Part shown: piece by piece, positions 53,382-62,949 of the stretch
How the letters are laid out: each line of letters starts with the position of its first letter
Numbering within the stretch: the first letter of the stretch is position 1
The notes under the pieces: generated by a model
Seen by the model: only the letters and a program-made list of their open reading frames with translations
Database searches by the model: none
What the model was told of the DNA's origin: nothing
Assembly: GCA_046263055.1 (NCBI GenBank)
Contig: JBHELO010000014.1
Span: forward strand, 1-64,000
Reading direction: 5' to 3'
Length of the DNA: 64,000 bases
DNA from: DATAQC01 sp046263055
GTDB lineage: Bacteria > Actinomycetota > Acidimicrobiia > Acidimicrobiales > AC-14
Made by a program: the position numbers and the translations under genes

Positions 53382-54244
53382 CGGCCCAGGCCCCGCCAGC
53401 CGACGGCGGCGGCGCCCACCAGCGGGCCGGCGTCGCCCAGGCCGGCGGGGACGATGCGGGTGCCGGCCGAGAAGTCGAGGCGGGCCCGGCGGTCGATCTC
53501 GGCCTGGGCGGCGGCGAAGAACGGCGCCCCGAAGCCCAGGGCCACCGACCCGGCCACCACCGCGAGCGGCAGGTCGAGGAGGTTGGCCACCGACGCCACC
53601 GCCCGCCCGACCATCGTGGCGGTGCGGGTCACGACCTCGGGCGTGGCCTCGGCCGGCGGGCGGCCGGTGGCGGCGGCGATGGAGGGGCCCGACGCCTCCG
53701 CCTCCAGGCACCCCCGGGCGCCACAGGCGCAGGTACGCCCCTCGGGCTCCACCATGAGGTGGCCGATGTGGCCGGCGTTGCCGCCGGCCCCGTCCAGCAG
53801 GCGGCCGTCGAGCACGATGCCGCCGCCGACGCCGGTGGACACGACCATGGCCAGGAAGTCGGAGGCGCCGGCCGCCGCGCCCCGCCACCCCTCGCCCAGG
53901 GCCAGGGCCTTGGCGTCGTTGTCCACGAAGGTGGGCAGGCCGGTGGCCTCGCCCAGGCGGGCCCGCAGGGGGAAGTCGCGCCACGCCCCGATGTTGAGGG
54001 GCGACACGGCTTCGCCCCCCGGGGCCATCGGGCCGCCACAGCCCACTCCGCACACCGCCACCTCGCCGTTGCCGGCCACTGCGTCGGCCACCGCCAGCAG
54101 GCGATCGAACACCTCCTCGGCGTCGTCGGTGACGGGCGTGGGCCCGGCGGCCCGGGCCACCACCTCACCGTCGGCCGTCACCAGGGCGGCCGCCAGCTTG
54201 GTGCCGCCCACGTCGATCGCCAGGGCCAGGTCGATGCCCCCCAC
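53375..54244 (-). CDS. ROK-family sugar kinase (glucokinase-like)
   Basis: ATP-dependent sugar kinase, 289 aa. LAIDVGGTKLAAALV is the phosphate-1 motif. VDNDAKALALGE, STGVGGGIVLDG and GHIGHLMVEPEGRTCACGARGC carry the ROK catalytic Asp and the His/CxCGxxGC zinc site. Likely glucokinase, but other sugars are possible. GTG 54244 was chosen; a longer frame to 54436 is Arg/Gly-rich and does not look like protein. Confidence 0.93.
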   Translation of the reverse strand: MGGIDLALAIDVGGTKLAAALVTADGEVVARAAGPTPVTDDAEEVFDRLLAVADAVAGNGEVAVCGVGCGGPMAPGGEAVSPLNIGAWRDFPLRARLGEATGLPTFVDNDAKALALGEGWRGAAAGASDFLAMVVSTGVGGGIVLDGRLLDGAGGNAGHIGHLMVEPEGRTCACGARGCLEAEASGPSIAAATGRPPAEATPEVVTRTATMVGRAVASVANLLDLPLAVVAGSVALGFGAPFFAAAQAEIDRRARLDFSAGTRIVPAGLGDAGPLVGAAAVGWRGLGRC

Positions 54245-54413
54245 CGTAGGGGCGGCCAGCCCGGGCCGGCGAGGATCCCCTCCCCGTGAACCCGCCAGCC
54301 GGTCGCCGCCCCGGCGGACCGTAGGGGCGACCCGTCCGGCCCGCCCGTCGCCGCCCCGCCGGGGCGCCACCTGCCGGCCCAGGGCCCGGGTGCTTTCGTC
54401 GACGACACGGCAG

Positions 54414-54419
54414 TACGCT
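54414..54419 (+). promoter_or_regulatory. Candidate -10 box for the moxR operon
   Basis: TACGCT, about 69 nt upstream of GTG 54488. The -35 region is weak (TGCTTT at 17 nt). Confidence 0.4.
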
Positions 54420-54487
54420 GGCCCGAGTCGTCGCACGCAGAGCGGTCGCCCCGGCCCGGACCGGGGGCAGGAGGCCCACCCGCAGCC

Positions 54488-55468
<981 letters not shown>

Positions 55469-55470
55469 GA

Positions 55471-56745
55471 GTGCCCACCCGGCGGGGCTGGGCGCTGGGG
55501 GCGGGCGCCGTGGTGCTGGCCGCCGCCGGCCGCCTGCTCGGGATCTACGAGCTGTTCGTGCTGGCCGCCGGGGCCGGCGGCCTCCTCCTGGCGGGGGCGG
55601 TCACGGTGGCCACCCGTGCGGTGGACCTCGACGCCAGCCGGACGGTGCGCCCCATCCGGGTCTACGCCGGGGGGAACAGCCGGGTCGAGCTGGCCATCCG
55701 CAACCGCGCCCGACGGCCGTCGCCGGTGGTCACCGTGCGCGACTCCTTCTCCCGGGCCACCACCGCCGGCGCCGATCCGGGCGCCCGCCGCCAGGCCCGG
55801 CTCCTGCTCGCCCCACTGGTGCCGGGCCAGGAGGACCGGGCCAGCTACCGGCTGCCGGCCGAGCACAGGGGAATCTTCTCGGTGGGGCCCCTCGAGGCCG
55901 AGGTGGGCGACGCCTTCGGCCTGTGGTCGAAGGTGGCCACCATCGCCCCCGCCATCGAGCTGACCGTGTACCCGCCGGTGGAGGCGGTACCCGCCCTCGC
56001 CCACGCCCAGGGCGACGACCCCACCGCAGGAGCGCCCCGGCCGGCCACCGTCGGCCCCACCGGCGAGGACCTCTACGGCCTCCGCCCCTACCAGGTGGGC
56101 GACGACCTCCGTCGGGTCCACTGGCCATCGACCGCCCGCACCGGCGACCTGGTCGTGCGCCAGCTGGAGCTTCCCTGGCAGGGCCGGGCCACCGTGCTCC
56201 TGGACGTGCGGGCGAAGGTCCACTCCGACGCCAGCATGGAGGCCGCCGTCTCCGCGGCGGCCAGCATCGTGAGCGCGTCGTGGGCGGGTGGGGCGCTGGT
56301 CCGCCTGGCCGCCACCGACGGCACCGACTCCGGCTTCGCCGCCGGCCACGCCCACTTCGAGGCGGTCATGGAGCACCTGGCGGTGGTCGGCCTGGGCCGG
56401 GTCGACGGGCTCGACGCCGCTGTGGCCAGCCTCCACCGGGCCGGCAACGGCGGGGCCATCGCGGTGGTGACCACCTCGGCCGCCCCCGCCGCCGACCTGG
56501 AGCGGCTCGCCGGGCTGTCCGGCCGGTTCGGGTCGCTGACCCTGGTGGTGGTGGAAGGGCCGCCGGTCCGCTCCCGCCCGGGGCCCGGTGGGTCCTCCCC
56601 GCCCGGGGGCGCGCGGGCGGGGCCGGGGGCCCACGGTGGCGCCCGCGCCGGCGGCCTGGCCCTGGTGCGGGTGGCGGCCGGCGGCGCCCTGGCCCCGGCG
56701 TGGGAGGCGGCCGCCGGCCGGCGGCCGGCGGGGAGCCGCCGGTGA
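55471..56745 (+). CDS. DUF58 protein, MoxR partner
   Basis: 424 aa. Two N-terminal TM segments (GAGAVVLAAAGRLLGIYELF, LAAGAGGLLLAGAVTVATRA), a beta-rich segment, then the DUF58 signature LRPYQVGDDLRRVHWPSTARTGDLVVRQ (parts). A VWA-like half follows (ATVLLDVRAKVHSDASMEAAV). Expected at the inner membrane with MoxR. The C-terminal ~50 residues are Gly/Ala/Pro-rich. GTG 56742 of the next gene overlaps its TGA. Confidence 0.93.
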   Translation: MPTRRGWALGAGAVVLAAAGRLLGIYELFVLAAGAGGLLLAGAVTVATRAVDLDASRTVRPIRVYAGGNSRVELAIRNRARRPSPVVTVRDSFSRATTAGADPGARRQARLLLAPLVPGQEDRASYRLPAEHRGIFSVGPLEAEVGDAFGLWSKVATIAPAIELTVYPPVEAVPALAHAQGDDPTAGAPRPATVGPTGEDLYGLRPYQVGDDLRRVHWPSTARTGDLVVRQLELPWQGRATVLLDVRAKVHSDASMEAAVSAAASIVSASWAGGALVRLAATDGTDSGFAAGHAHFEAVMEHLAVVGLGRVDGLDAAVASLHRAGNGGAIAVVTTSAAPAADLERLAGLSGRFGSLTLVVVEGPPVRSRPGPGGSSPPGGARAGPGAHGGARAGGLALVRVAAGGALAPAWEAAAGRRPAGSRR

Positions 56746-59153
56746 GCACGCGCCTGGCACTGCCGCCCCGCCCCGTGCCCCCGCCAGCGGGCGGGGACAT
56801 CACGCCGGGTCCGGCCCGGTCCGCCGCGACCTCCCGCTCGGCGGCCGGATGGGCGCCGGCGGGCTCGGAGGTCGCCCTGCTGGCGGTGACGGCGGCGGCC
56901 GTCGTCGGGTTGTCCCGGCTGTTCTCCGACGGGGACTTCCTCGGCCCCTGCCTGGTGGCGGCGGTGGGGGGCCACGGGCTGGCCTCAGGCCTCCGTCGCC
57001 GCCGAGTGAACGCGGTGGCCGCCACCGTCGCCTCGGGCATCGGCCTGCTGGTGGTGTGCGGTTGGGTCGTCGAGTCGCGCAGCCTCACCCTCGGCCTCCC
57101 CCTGGCCGGCACCTGGCACGCCATCCGCGCCGACCTGGGATCGGCTGCCACCCGGTTCGGCCAGGTCCGGGCCCCCACGCCCGCCGTCCCCAGCTTCATC
57201 CTGGCGTGCGTGATCGCCACCTGGGTCGTGGCCGTGGCCGCCGACGCGTTCGCCTTCCGGGCCCGGACCCGCTTCGAGGCCCTGGCCCCGTCGTTCGTCC
57301 TCTTCCTCTTCGGAGCGGTGGTGGGCGCCGAGCAGTTCCGGCTCGCCACCAGCGGCCTGTACCTGGCCGCCGTGCTCGTGTTCGTGGTGGCAGCCGACGC
57401 CTCCCGTCGGCCCGCCCCGGCGTGGTTCGGGGGCCGGGCGGGCGACGGCGACCGGGCCCTCCTGCGCTCGGGCCTGGCCACCGCCGTGGTGGCGGTGCTG
57501 GTGGCCATGGTGGCCGGCCCCCGCCTGCCCGGCGCCTCCGACCTCGGCCTGCTGGGGTGGCGCAACGGGTCCGAGCGGTCGTCGGGGTCCCGCACCACCA
57601 TCAGCCCGCTGGTCGACATCCGCAACCGCCTCATCGACCAGTCGGGCGTGGAGCTCTTCACCGTCGACAGCCCGGTGGCCAGCTACTGGCGGATGACCTC
57701 GCTCGAGCGCTTCGACGGCACCATCTGGTCGTCGGTGGGCAGCTACCAGCCGGCCAAGGGCCACCTGCCCACCGGCCCGCCCACCAAGTCGGCCGACGAG
57801 CTGGTCACCCAGCAGTTCGACGTGGAGTCCCTGTCCGCCATCTGGCTCCCCGCCGCCTACCAGGCCCGCCGCCTGGACGGGGTCAGCCGGGTGCGCTGGG
57901 ACCCCGACTCGTCGAGCCTGCTCACCGACGCCGACACGTCCGACAAGCTCCGCTACACCGTGCAGTCGGCCCTGCCCAAGCTGGACGCCGCCCAGCTCGA
58001 CACGTCCCCGGCGTCGCTCTCCTCCGACATGGCCGCCCGCTACCTCGACCTCCCGTCCGGCTTCCCGGCCCGGGTGCGGGCTCTGGCTGCGACGGTGACC
58101 AAGGGCACACCTGCCACCTGTCAGGCCCTCGGGTGCTCGGCCGCCGAGCGGGCGAGCGGCACCCTCACGCCGTTCCATCAGGCCCGCGCCCTCCAGGACT
58201 GGTTCCGGGCCGACTTCCAGTACGACCTCACGGTGCCCGCCGGCCACGACGACTCCGCCATCGAGCACTTTCTCTTCGACACCAGGCGCGGCTACTGCGA
58301 GCAGTTCGCAGGGTCGTTCGCGGCCATGGCCCGGGCGCTCGGGCTGCCCAGCCGGGTGGCGGTGGGCTTCACGCCCGGCACCAAGGGCGACGACGGCAAG
58401 TGGCACGTGACCGACCGGGAGGCCCACGCCTGGCCCGAGGTCTGGCTCGCTCCCTACGGGTGGGTGGCATTCGAGCCCACGCCCACCCGTGCCATCCCCG
58501 GCGCCGACGCCTACACCGGCCTGAACGGGGCGTCGGCCAGCACCGGCACGGACGCCGCCGGGGCCACCGCCGCCACCTCGGCCACCACCGCGCCACCCTC
58601 CGCCGGCGCCGGCCCCGACACCACCGAGGCCGCCGCCCCCCAGGGCTCGGCCACCACCGGCAGCGGGCGCTCGGGGCTGCCGCTGCCCTCCCCGCTGGGC
58701 CTGGTGGCGGCCGCTGTCGTGCTCTACCTGGTGGCCGTCCCATTGGCCCACCGCGCCCGGCGCGCCCGCCGCCGGGCCGGAGCGTCGGGCCCCACCGGGC
58801 GCGTCCTCGCGGCGTGGGCCGACGTCCAGGACGACCTGGCCCTCGCCGGCGTCGGCCGCCGCCCGGCGGAGACGGCCACCGAGTACGCGGCCCGGGCCCG
58901 GTCGGGCGCCGCCGGCATGGGGCCGGCGGTGTCGGACCTGGCCGGCTACGTGTCGGCCGCCGCCTTCTCTCCCACTGGGGCGGACGAGGCCACCGCAGCC
59001 CGCGCCGAGGCCTCGGCCCGGGCCGTACACGACGAGGTGGCCTGCGACGTGCGGCCGAGCCGCCGGGCGGCCCGCTCTCTCGACCCCCGGCCCCTCGTCG
59101 GGGCCGGCGCGGCCGCCGTCCGGGCCCGGCGCCGAGCCCGCCCACCGGACTGA
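56742..59153 (+). CDS. Transglutaminase-like membrane protein (DUF3488/TgpA type)
   Basis: 803 aa. Several TM segments in the first ~270 residues, an extracytoplasmic region and the transglutaminase core: nucleophile C519 in RRGYCEQFAGSFAAMAR, H562 in EAHAWPEVW, and the third position in VAFEPTP, where E578 replaces the usual Asp. A Thr/Ala/Pro-rich linker, a late TM (GLVAAAVVLYLVAVPLAH) and a C-terminal helical domain follow. Likely a protease or cross-linker working with MoxR/DUF58. Confidence 0.93.
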   Translation: MSTRLALPPRPVPPPAGGDITPGPARSAATSRSAAGWAPAGSEVALLAVTAAAVVGLSRLFSDGDFLGPCLVAAVGGHGLASGLRRRRVNAVAATVASGIGLLVVCGWVVESRSLTLGLPLAGTWHAIRADLGSAATRFGQVRAPTPAVPSFILACVIATWVVAVAADAFAFRARTRFEALAPSFVLFLFGAVVGAEQFRLATSGLYLAAVLVFVVAADASRRPAPAWFGGRAGDGDRALLRSGLATAVVAVLVAMVAGPRLPGASDLGLLGWRNGSERSSGSRTTISPLVDIRNRLIDQSGVELFTVDSPVASYWRMTSLERFDGTIWSSVGSYQPAKGHLPTGPPTKSADELVTQQFDVESLSAIWLPAAYQARRLDGVSRVRWDPDSSSLLTDADTSDKLRYTVQSALPKLDAAQLDTSPASLSSDMAARYLDLPSGFPARVRALAATVTKGTPATCQALGCSAAERASGTLTPFHQARALQDWFRADFQYDLTVPAGHDDSAIEHFLFDTRRGYCEQFAGSFAAMARALGLPSRVAVGFTPGTKGDDGKWHVTDREAHAWPEVWLAPYGWVAFEPTPTRAIPGADAYTGLNGASASTGTDAAGATAATSATTAPPSAGAGPDTTEAAAPQGSATTGSGRSGLPLPSPLGLVAAAVVLYLVAVPLAHRARRARRRAGASGPTGRVLAAWADVQDDLALAGVGRRPAETATEYAARARSGAAGMGPAVSDLAGYVSAAAFSPTGADEATAARAEASARAVHDEVACDVRPSRRAARSLDPRPLVGAGAAAVRARRRARPPD

Positions 59154-59199
59154 GGTTCGTCGTCAGCGAGGCGCGGCCCACGGTGGCACGACTGCGCCC

Positions 59200-59213
59200 G
59201 GCGGCTCGCCGCC
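59200..59213. terminator. Small GC hairpin between convergent genes
   Basis: GGCGGC-TC-GCCGCC in the 78-nt gap between two convergent stops. No T tract; weak terminator candidate. Confidence 0.3.
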
Positions 59214-59231
59214 GCCACTTCCCGGAGGTGG

Positions 59232-59603
59232 CTAGTCGCGCTTGAAGCGCTTGCGGATCCGCTTGCCGGCGTCGCCCATGGCCTCGCGGAAGTTGTGCGT
59301 CTTCATGCTGTCGGACACCTGACGCCACCCGGCCCGGCCCATCTTGCGCAGGTTGCGCAGGAAGACGATGGCCGAGCCCAGCATCACCAGGAAGCCGGCG
59401 AAGCCCAGGACCAGGGAGGAGGCGAAGGCCACCAGGAGGACGGCGAAGCCGACGAAGAAGCCGGCGGCCGCCCACTTCAGGTTGCGGCCGGCGTGGCGGT
59501 AGAGGGTGGTCTTGCCGACCTCACGCGCGAACGCGGGGTCGCTCTCGTAGAACTGCTGCTCGATCTCGTGGAGGATTCGCTGCTCGTCCTCGGAAAGCGG
59601 CAC
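59232..59603 (-). CDS. DUF3040-family membrane protein
   Basis: 123 aa, a widespread actinobacterial family of unknown function. PLSEDEQRILHEIEQQFYESDP is the diagnostic N-terminal helix. Two TM segments (AAAGFFVGFAVLLVAFASSL, LGFAGFLVMLGSAIVFL) and a basic C-terminus (RIRKRFKRD) follow. GTG 59603 has GAGGG about 8 nt upstream. A 17-bp palindrome lies 22 nt upstream. The basic tail should be cytosolic. Confidence 0.92.
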   Translation of the reverse strand: MPLSEDEQRILHEIEQQFYESDPAFAREVGKTTLYRHAGRNLKWAAAGFFVGFAVLLVAFASSLVLGFAGFLVMLGSAIVFLRNLRKMGRAGWRQVSDSMKTHNFREAMGDAGKRIRKRFKRD

Positions 59604-59624
59604 GTCTACCCTCTCAACGTCCCT

Positions 59625-59641
59625 GCTCCTGCGGCAGGAGC
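59625..59641. promoter_or_regulatory. Palindrome upstream of the DUF3040 gene
   Basis: GCTCCTGC-G-GCAGGAGC, perfect 8-bp arms, 22 nt before GTG 59603. It could be an operator or a 5' hairpin. Confidence 0.45.
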
Positions 59642-59696
59642 CAATCTTCGCACAGCCCGAGCAGGTCGACAACGCGATGACGGGGTCCCCGGGCCA

Positions 59697-61286
59697 TCAG
59701 CCTAGACCTCCTTCCGGCACTTGCGGCCCGGCCGGTCCCCACTGCTGGTCCCCCCGCCGGCGGACCTCCAAACCCCGCTCTCCCACCAGCGAGGCGGGGC
59801 CCACGGCCCGGTCGCCGAAGCGCCCGCGGACGGCGTCGACCGCCCTCGCCACGCCCTCGCGGCGGTGGCCCGAGGCCATCACCTGGTCCAGGCTGAGCTG
59901 GCGCCCGGTGGCCGCCACCAGGTTGGAGGCGCTAACCCCGAGGAGGCGCACGCCGGGTGACGGGTCCACACCGTCGAGCAGGGCCCGGGCCGCCTCGGCC
60001 ACCGCGGGACCGGTGTCCACCGGCTCTGGCTCGGTGTGGGAGCGGGTGATCGTGCGGAAGTCGCCGAAGCGGACCTTGAGGGTGACCGTCCGCCCGGCCA
60101 GGCCGGCGGCCCGCAGGCGGGCGGCCACCGCGTCGGACAAGCGCAGGACCTCCCGGCCGAGGGTGTCCAGGCTGTGGTGGTCGGTGGCGTAGGTCTCCTC
60201 GTGGCCGACGGACTTGGGCGCCCGGTCGGCCGTTACCGCCCGCCCGTCCCGGTTGGCGGCCAGGTCGTGCAACGACCGGCCCAGCGACGGCCCCAGCGCC
60301 CCCACCAGGGTCTCGACGGGCATGGCCGCCAGGTCGCCGACGGTCTGCACGCCGAAGCGCTCCAAGCGGCGGCGGGTGGCCGGCCCCACGCCCCACAGGG
60401 CGCCCACCGGGTGGGCGTGCAGGAAGGCCAGCTCCTCGGCCGGGGGCACCACCCGGACACCGGGACCGGGCACCGGCCCGGCCACGGAGGCGGTGGGCTT
60501 GGCCGCCTCCGACGCCAGCTTGGCCACCAGCTTGGTGGTGGCCACCCCCACCGACGCCCACAGGCCCAGCTGGTCGTGGACCCGGGCCCGGATCCGAGCG
60601 GCGATGGCGGGCGCCGGTCCCGACAGCCGGCGCACCGACGAGACGTCGAGGAAGGCCTCATCGAGGGCGATGCCCTCCACCACCGGCGTGAACGAGGTGA
60701 GGATGTCGTTGAACCGGCGGCTGACCTCGGCGTAGTCGGCGTAGCGGCCGGCCACGAACACGGCGTGGGGGCACAGCTTGCGGGCCCGGGCCGACGGCAT
60801 GGCCGAGTGGACGCCGTAGGCCCGGGCCTCGTAGGAGGCGGCAGCCACCACCCCGCGGCCGCCCGTGCCGCCCACGATCACGGCCTTGCCGGCCAGCGAC
60901 GGGTCCCGCAGGACCTCCACGGCGGCGAAGAAGGCGTCGAGGTCCACGTGGACGATGGTGAGGGCCGAGACCTGGTCGTCGCCCCCGTCGGTGGCCCCGG
61001 ACGCGGGGGCCGGGACCGTTGCCCGGGGTGGCACCGCGGGAGAGGGAGCGGGCTCCGTTGCCCGGGGTGCGACCGCGGGAGAGGGAGCGGGCTCGGTTGC
61101 CCGGGGTGCGACCGCGGGGGCGGGGGCGGGCTCGGTTGCCCGGGGTGCGACCTGGGGAGCGGGAGCGGGCTCGGTTGCCCGGGGTGCGACCTCGGGGGCC
61201 GGGGTCGGCGTCGGCTCGGGGGCTGTTCCTCGGGCACCCGACGGCGGCCGGCCGGTGGTCGGTGGCGTGCGCGCCGGCACGGTCAC
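59697..61286 (-). CDS. dinB: DNA polymerase IV (Y-family) with repeat-rich N-terminus
   Basis: Translesion polymerase, 529 aa. VHVDLDAFFAAVE carries the first catalytic Asp. SYEARAYGVHSAMPSARA is the fingers motif and ALDEAFLDVS the Asp-Glu pair. HhH and little-finger domains follow (GVGPATRRRLERFGV, KVRFGDFRTITRSH). Ahead of the polymerase are ~105 residues of Pro/Ala repeats (13-mer APRATEPAPAPAV type, 5 copies). GTG 61286 overlaps the glycosyltransferase stop (GTGA), and no start codon lies between the repeats and the core, so the repeats are likely translated. Confidence 0.93.
   Translation of the reverse strand: MTVPARTPPTTGRPPSGARGTAPEPTPTPAPEVAPRATEPAPAPQVAPRATEPAPAPAVAPRATEPAPSPAVAPRATEPAPSPAVPPRATVPAPASGATDGGDDQVSALTIVHVDLDAFFAAVEVLRDPSLAGKAVIVGGTGGRGVVAAASYEARAYGVHSAMPSARARKLCPHAVFVAGRYADYAEVSRRFNDILTSFTPVVEGIALDEAFLDVSSVRRLSGPAPAIAARIRARVHDQLGLWASVGVATTKLVAKLASEAAKPTASVAGPVPGPGVRVVPPAEELAFLHAHPVGALWGVGPATRRRLERFGVQTVGDLAAMPVETLVGALGPSLGRSLHDLAANRDGRAVTADRAPKSVGHEETYATDHHSLDTLGREVLRLSDAVAARLRAAGLAGRTVTLKVRFGDFRTITRSHTEPEPVDTGPAVAEAARALLDGVDPSPGVRLLGVSASNLVAATGRQLSLDQVMASGHRREGVARAVDAVRGRFGDRAVGPASLVGERGLEVRRRGDQQWGPAGPQVPEGGLG
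61018..61212 (-). repeat. 39-bp tandem repeat encoding the DinB N-terminus
   Basis: Five in-frame units start at 61018, 61057, 61096, 61135 and 61174, all beginning GTTGCCCGGGGTG on the plus strand. They encode APRATEPAPxPxV-type 13-mers. The last unit is diverged. Confidence 0.93.
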
Positions 61287-62017
61287 GACGTCCGGCCGCG
61301 CCGCAGGAGCCGGTCCCGGACGCCCCACCAGCTGACGAGGCCCAGCGCCTCGACCACGATGGTGGACGACATCTTCGACGTGCCGCGTTCGCGGTCGATG
61401 AACTCGATGGGGACCTCCACGATGCTGCCGCCGGCCCGGGCCACCCGGTAGGCCATCTCGATCTGGAAGCCGTAGCCGTCGGCCCGCACGGTGTGGAGGT
61501 CGATGGATGCCACCACCGACGACCGGTAGGCCCGGTAGCCGGAGGTGGCGTCGTTGACGGCGAGCCCGAGCACGGCCGCCGCGTAGCGGTTGCCCCAGCG
61601 GGACAGAGCCCGCCGCCGCCACGACCAGCGGGGGATGGACCCGCCGGGCACGTAGCGGGAGCCGACGGCCAGGTCGGCTCCGCCCTCGACGGCCCCCAGC
61701 AGGGAGGGCAGGGCGGCGGGATCGTGCGACAGGTCGCTGTCCATCTCCACGAGGACCTCGTAGCCGCGGTCCATGCCCTCGGTGAACCCGGCCCGGTAGG
61801 CGCTGCCGAGGCCAGCCTTGGCCGGCCGGCGCAGCACGTCCACCCCGCCCAGCTCGTGGCCCACCACTTTGGCCACGTCGGCGGTGCCGTCGGGGCTGGC
61901 GTCGTCCACCACCAGCACGTCGGCGCCGGGGGCGGCGGCCCGCAGCCGGCGCAGCACCTCGGCGATGTTGTCCGCCTCGTCGTACGTCGGCAACACCACC
62001 AGGGTGCGAAGCGTCAT
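61283..62017 (-). CDS. Polyprenol-phosphate mannosyltransferase-like GT2 enzyme
   Basis: GT-A glycosyltransferase of the dolichol-phosphate mannose synthase (Ppm1/DPM1) type, 244 aa. LVVLPTYDEADNIAEVL, VVDDASPDGTADV and EMDSDLSHDPAALP (the DxD region) are canonical, followed by VGSRYVPGG and the late FIDRERGTSKMS. No TM segments, as in single-domain members. It loads a sugar onto polyprenyl phosphate for envelope glycans. ATG 62017 has GGAGG about 9 nt upstream. Confidence 0.93.
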   Translation of the reverse strand: MTLRTLVVLPTYDEADNIAEVLRRLRAAAPGADVLVVDDASPDGTADVAKVVGHELGGVDVLRRPAKAGLGSAYRAGFTEGMDRGYEVLVEMDSDLSHDPAALPSLLGAVEGGADLAVGSRYVPGGSIPRWSWRRRALSRWGNRYAAAVLGLAVNDATSGYRAYRSSVVASIDLHTVRADGYGFQIEMAYRVARAGGSIVEVPIEFIDRERGTSKMSSTIVVEALGLVSWWGVRDRLLRRGRTS

Positions 62018-62040
62018 GTGGGGCCTCCGGTGCCCGAGCC

Positions 62041-62046
62041 TACGAT
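62041..62046 (+). promoter_or_regulatory. Leaderless-type -10 box for the 62053 gene
   Basis: TACGAT, then 6 nt (GCCCCG) and ATG 62053. The gene is divergent from the glycosyltransferase. Confidence 0.5.
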
Positions 62047-62052
62047 GCCCCG

Positions 62053-62337
62053 ATGGCCGACGAGGGGCACCCGTCCCCGCCCGAGCGGGGGCCGACGGCG
62101 CTGCCCGGCGTGGGGCCCCGGGTGGTGGCGTTCGTGGTCATCATCGTGGGCGGGTTGTCGGGCCTGGCCATCGGCGTGGCCCTGGTCCGCGTCCAGTGCA
62201 CGGGCGACTGCTCGGTCCCCGAGGGCCTGGGCGCGCTGGTCGGCGGGGTAGGGGCGGCCCTGGGCGTGGCCGTCATCGCCGTGCTCGTTCTCCGGGCCAT
62301 GGGCGAGTGGCAGGCCAGCCCCGAGGCGCGCCGCTGA
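62053..62337 (+). CDS. Small two-TM membrane protein
   Basis: 94 aa: a Pro-rich N-terminus, TM1 (VVAFVVIIVGGLSGLAIGVAL), a short loop with two Cys (QCTGDCSVPEG), TM2 (GVGAALGVAVIAVLVLRAM) and a short cytosolic end. The Cys pair lies on the outer side if the termini are inside, and could form a disulfide. No named family recognised. Confidence 0.72.
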   Translation: MADEGHPSPPERGPTALPGVGPRVVAFVVIIVGGLSGLAIGVALVRVQCTGDCSVPEGLGALVGGVGAALGVAVIAVLVLRAMGEWQASPEARR

Positions 62338-62435
62338 GCCATCACCCCCGAGGTATCGACCGCCCGAGGGGCCGGCTGAAGGTGCGTCCTGTCGGAGACC
62401 CCGGCCAATCGTGATGGCCGTCGTGGGAACGTAGG

Positions 62436-62470
62436 GCGCCCCGAACGCGCCTGGACGCACGCCGGGGCGC
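62436..62470. terminator. Inverted repeat after the transposase remnant
   Basis: GCGCCCCG (62436-62443) and CGGGGCGC (62463-62470), 19-nt loop. It lies just past the 3' end of the minus-strand remnant and after the plus-strand gene. No T tract. Confidence 0.35.
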
Positions 62471-62474
62471 GCTT

Positions 62475-62870
62475 CTACAGCGGCTCGTCTCCGGGGAAGG
62501 GCGGCGCTACGCCGCGGGGAACGGCCCCGGCGTCGGCCACTGCCGAGGCGAGCCGGGCGAGGATCGTCAGGTCCACGTGCAACGCCACGCGGTCGATCCT
62601 CCTCACACGAAGCGGGAGCATCGCCCACTCGTGCTTCAAGCGCCCGAGCTCACGCTCAACGGCCGCACGGCCCCGGTACATGCCCATCCATGGTGCCGTC
62701 TCCCAAGGGACCAGCCATTTACGAAATCCTGATACCTGACCAACGCCGATGTGTTTCGCCGATCTCTCCGAGGGGTCAGGGCGCCACAGGCCTTCGACCC
62801 GGCTCCCCCGCGTCGACGCGATGCCAGCCTCTTTCGAGCCGGGCGCGCCAGGTGCCAGGACCGAGACCAC
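62475..62870 (-). pseudogene. C-terminal remnant of a DDE transposase
   Basis: Only the end is transposase-like: MYRGRAAVERELGRLKHEW, then LPLRVRRIDRVALHVDLTIL and LARLASAVADA, matching the Glu-bearing last block of IS4/IS5/IS1182-type DDE enzymes. The upstream half of the frame (above ~62690) has no similarity. The 5' part was lost, perhaps when the neighbouring IS110 element arrived. Confidence 0.65.
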
Positions 62871-62949
62871 CTGCGCGGTCCCGGCATCACCAGCCAGCGG
62901 GCCTGTATTTCAACTGCCCAGGTGGTTTCGGCCTGGGCGGCTACGACAT

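Noticed and set aside
56985..59030. 681-codon minus-strand ORF over the transglutaminase
   Set aside because: Shadow; the plus strand carries the Cys-His motifs and TM segments.
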